A DNA stretch of 11,601 nt from positions 1 through 11,601 of the forward strand of contig CALJNY010000047.1 of the NCBI GenBank assembly GCA_937981515.1, written 5' to 3'. Below the pieces are notes generated by a model, which worked only from the letters and a program-made list of their open reading frames with translations, had not been told where the DNA came from and searched no databases. Positions 11,281-11,601 of this stretch are shown here, piece by piece. Source of the stretch: an uncultured Collinsella sp. (GTDB lineage Bacteria > Actinomycetota > Coriobacteriia > Coriobacteriales > Coriobacteriaceae). Each line of letters begins with the position of its first letter. Position 1 is the first letter of the stretch. Made by a program: the position numbers and the translations under genes.

Positions 11281-11501
11281 GCACCGAGGTCAAGCTCGTC
11301 GCCGCCATCGCCGAGAAGCACCCCAAGGTGCGCTTTGCCGTGAGCTACACCTCGGCCTACGCCGACCTTTACGACCGCATGGAGCAGGCCCTGCGCGAGC
11401 GCGTGGCCAACGCGGTGGAGATCGTCCGCTCCGACATCAGCCCCGCGCTTCTTGTCCACACCGGTCCAAACCTCGTGGGTGTAGCGGTCCAGGGACTCTA
11501 G
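11281..11501 (+). pseudogene. degV-like gene, C-terminal fragment
   Basis: In a different frame from the tnpA tip, codons from about 11283 to the TAG at 11499-11501 encode some 72 residues: TEVKLVAAIAEKHPKVRFAV, SYTSAYADLYDRMEQAL, then SDISPALLVHTGPNLVGVAV and QGL. The end resembles the C-terminus of DegV-family fatty-acid-binding proteins (pattern SPVIGVHTGPG.VGVA). DegV proteins are about 280 residues, so roughly the first three quarters are gone. An in-frame ATG at 11259 lies within the transposon remnant and has no RBS, so it is not a real start. The fragment is joined directly to the IS remnant and ends before a strong terminator, as expected for a broken gene. Family assignment is likely but not certain. 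Confidence 0.65.
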
Positions 11502-11534
11502 CGGAGGCGGGGCGTTCTGCCCAAAAACAAATGC

Positions 11535-11584
11535 AAAAGACGAGCGCTTCTTGCCGCCCAATTGGCAAGAAGCGCTCGTCTTTT
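11535..11584. terminator. Long-stem intrinsic terminator after the degV-like fragment
   Basis: A perfect 21-bp stem: the arm 11535-11555 (AAAAGACGAGCGCTTC then TTGCC) pairs with 11564-11584 (GGCAAGAAGCGC then TCGTCTTTT) around the loop GCCCAATT. A-run and T-run at the ends permit action on both strands. Only 17 bases follow before the window ends. Confidence 0.92.
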
Positions 11585-11601
11585 CTTAACGCGTTGTATG
11601 G

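Noticed and set aside
11199..11561. Minus-strand open frame over the degV-like fragment
   Set aside because: Antisense to a recognisable coding remnant, begins inside the terminator and has no family features.

Overview
The window looks like chromosomal DNA of a GC-rich Gram-positive gut actinobacterium, most likely Collinsella or a close relative in the Coriobacteriia. I infer this from G/C-rich codon use, good Shine-Dalgarno sites, the gene families present and the style of intergenic repeats; no rRNA or other marker gene is present to prove it.

Left part (1-4885): a purine-scavenging locus. On the minus strand, in order of transcription, lie an NCS2 nucleobase permease (3386-1992), the amidohydrolase SsnA (1796-441) and the first 97 codons of YgfK (292 to beyond the left edge). 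This is the core of the ssnA/ygfK cluster that accompanies selenium-dependent molybdenum hydroxylases and anaerobic purine/urate breakdown in gut bacteria. A YheO-type PAS-HTH regulator (3739-4395, +) diverges from the permease, and a RidA enamine/imine deaminase (4885-4508, -) converges on the regulator across a strong two-way terminator. The shared upstream region carries a good promoter for the permease overlapped by a Fur-like iron box.

Middle part (5185-8352, +): a probable two-gene operon of RNA-modification type, a long U32-family protein (YdcP/RlhA-like, with a second degenerate barrel and a C-terminal cysteine cluster) followed after 15 bases by a 219-residue RluA-type pseudouridine synthase. 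A perfect hairpin overlapping the stop codon ends it. Behind it, 8442-8659 holds three 57-bp inverted-repeat units spaced 80-81 bp, the most striking unexplained structure here.

Right part (8798-11601): a minus-strand pair, a Gfo/Idh/MocA oxidoreductase and a DeoR-family repressor, coupled with 3 bases between stop and start. Upstream lies a field of CGCA/TGCG elements on a close to 10-bp pitch, probably an operator array. Beyond it is gene-poor DNA: tandem CACTCAT/ATGAGTG hairpins, an orphan terminator, the truncated left end of an IS200/IS605-family element (its SD-sequestering hairpin plus the first 22 codons of tnpA), a 3' fragment of a degV-like gene and a 21-bp-stem terminator. This end reads as an insertion/deletion scar.
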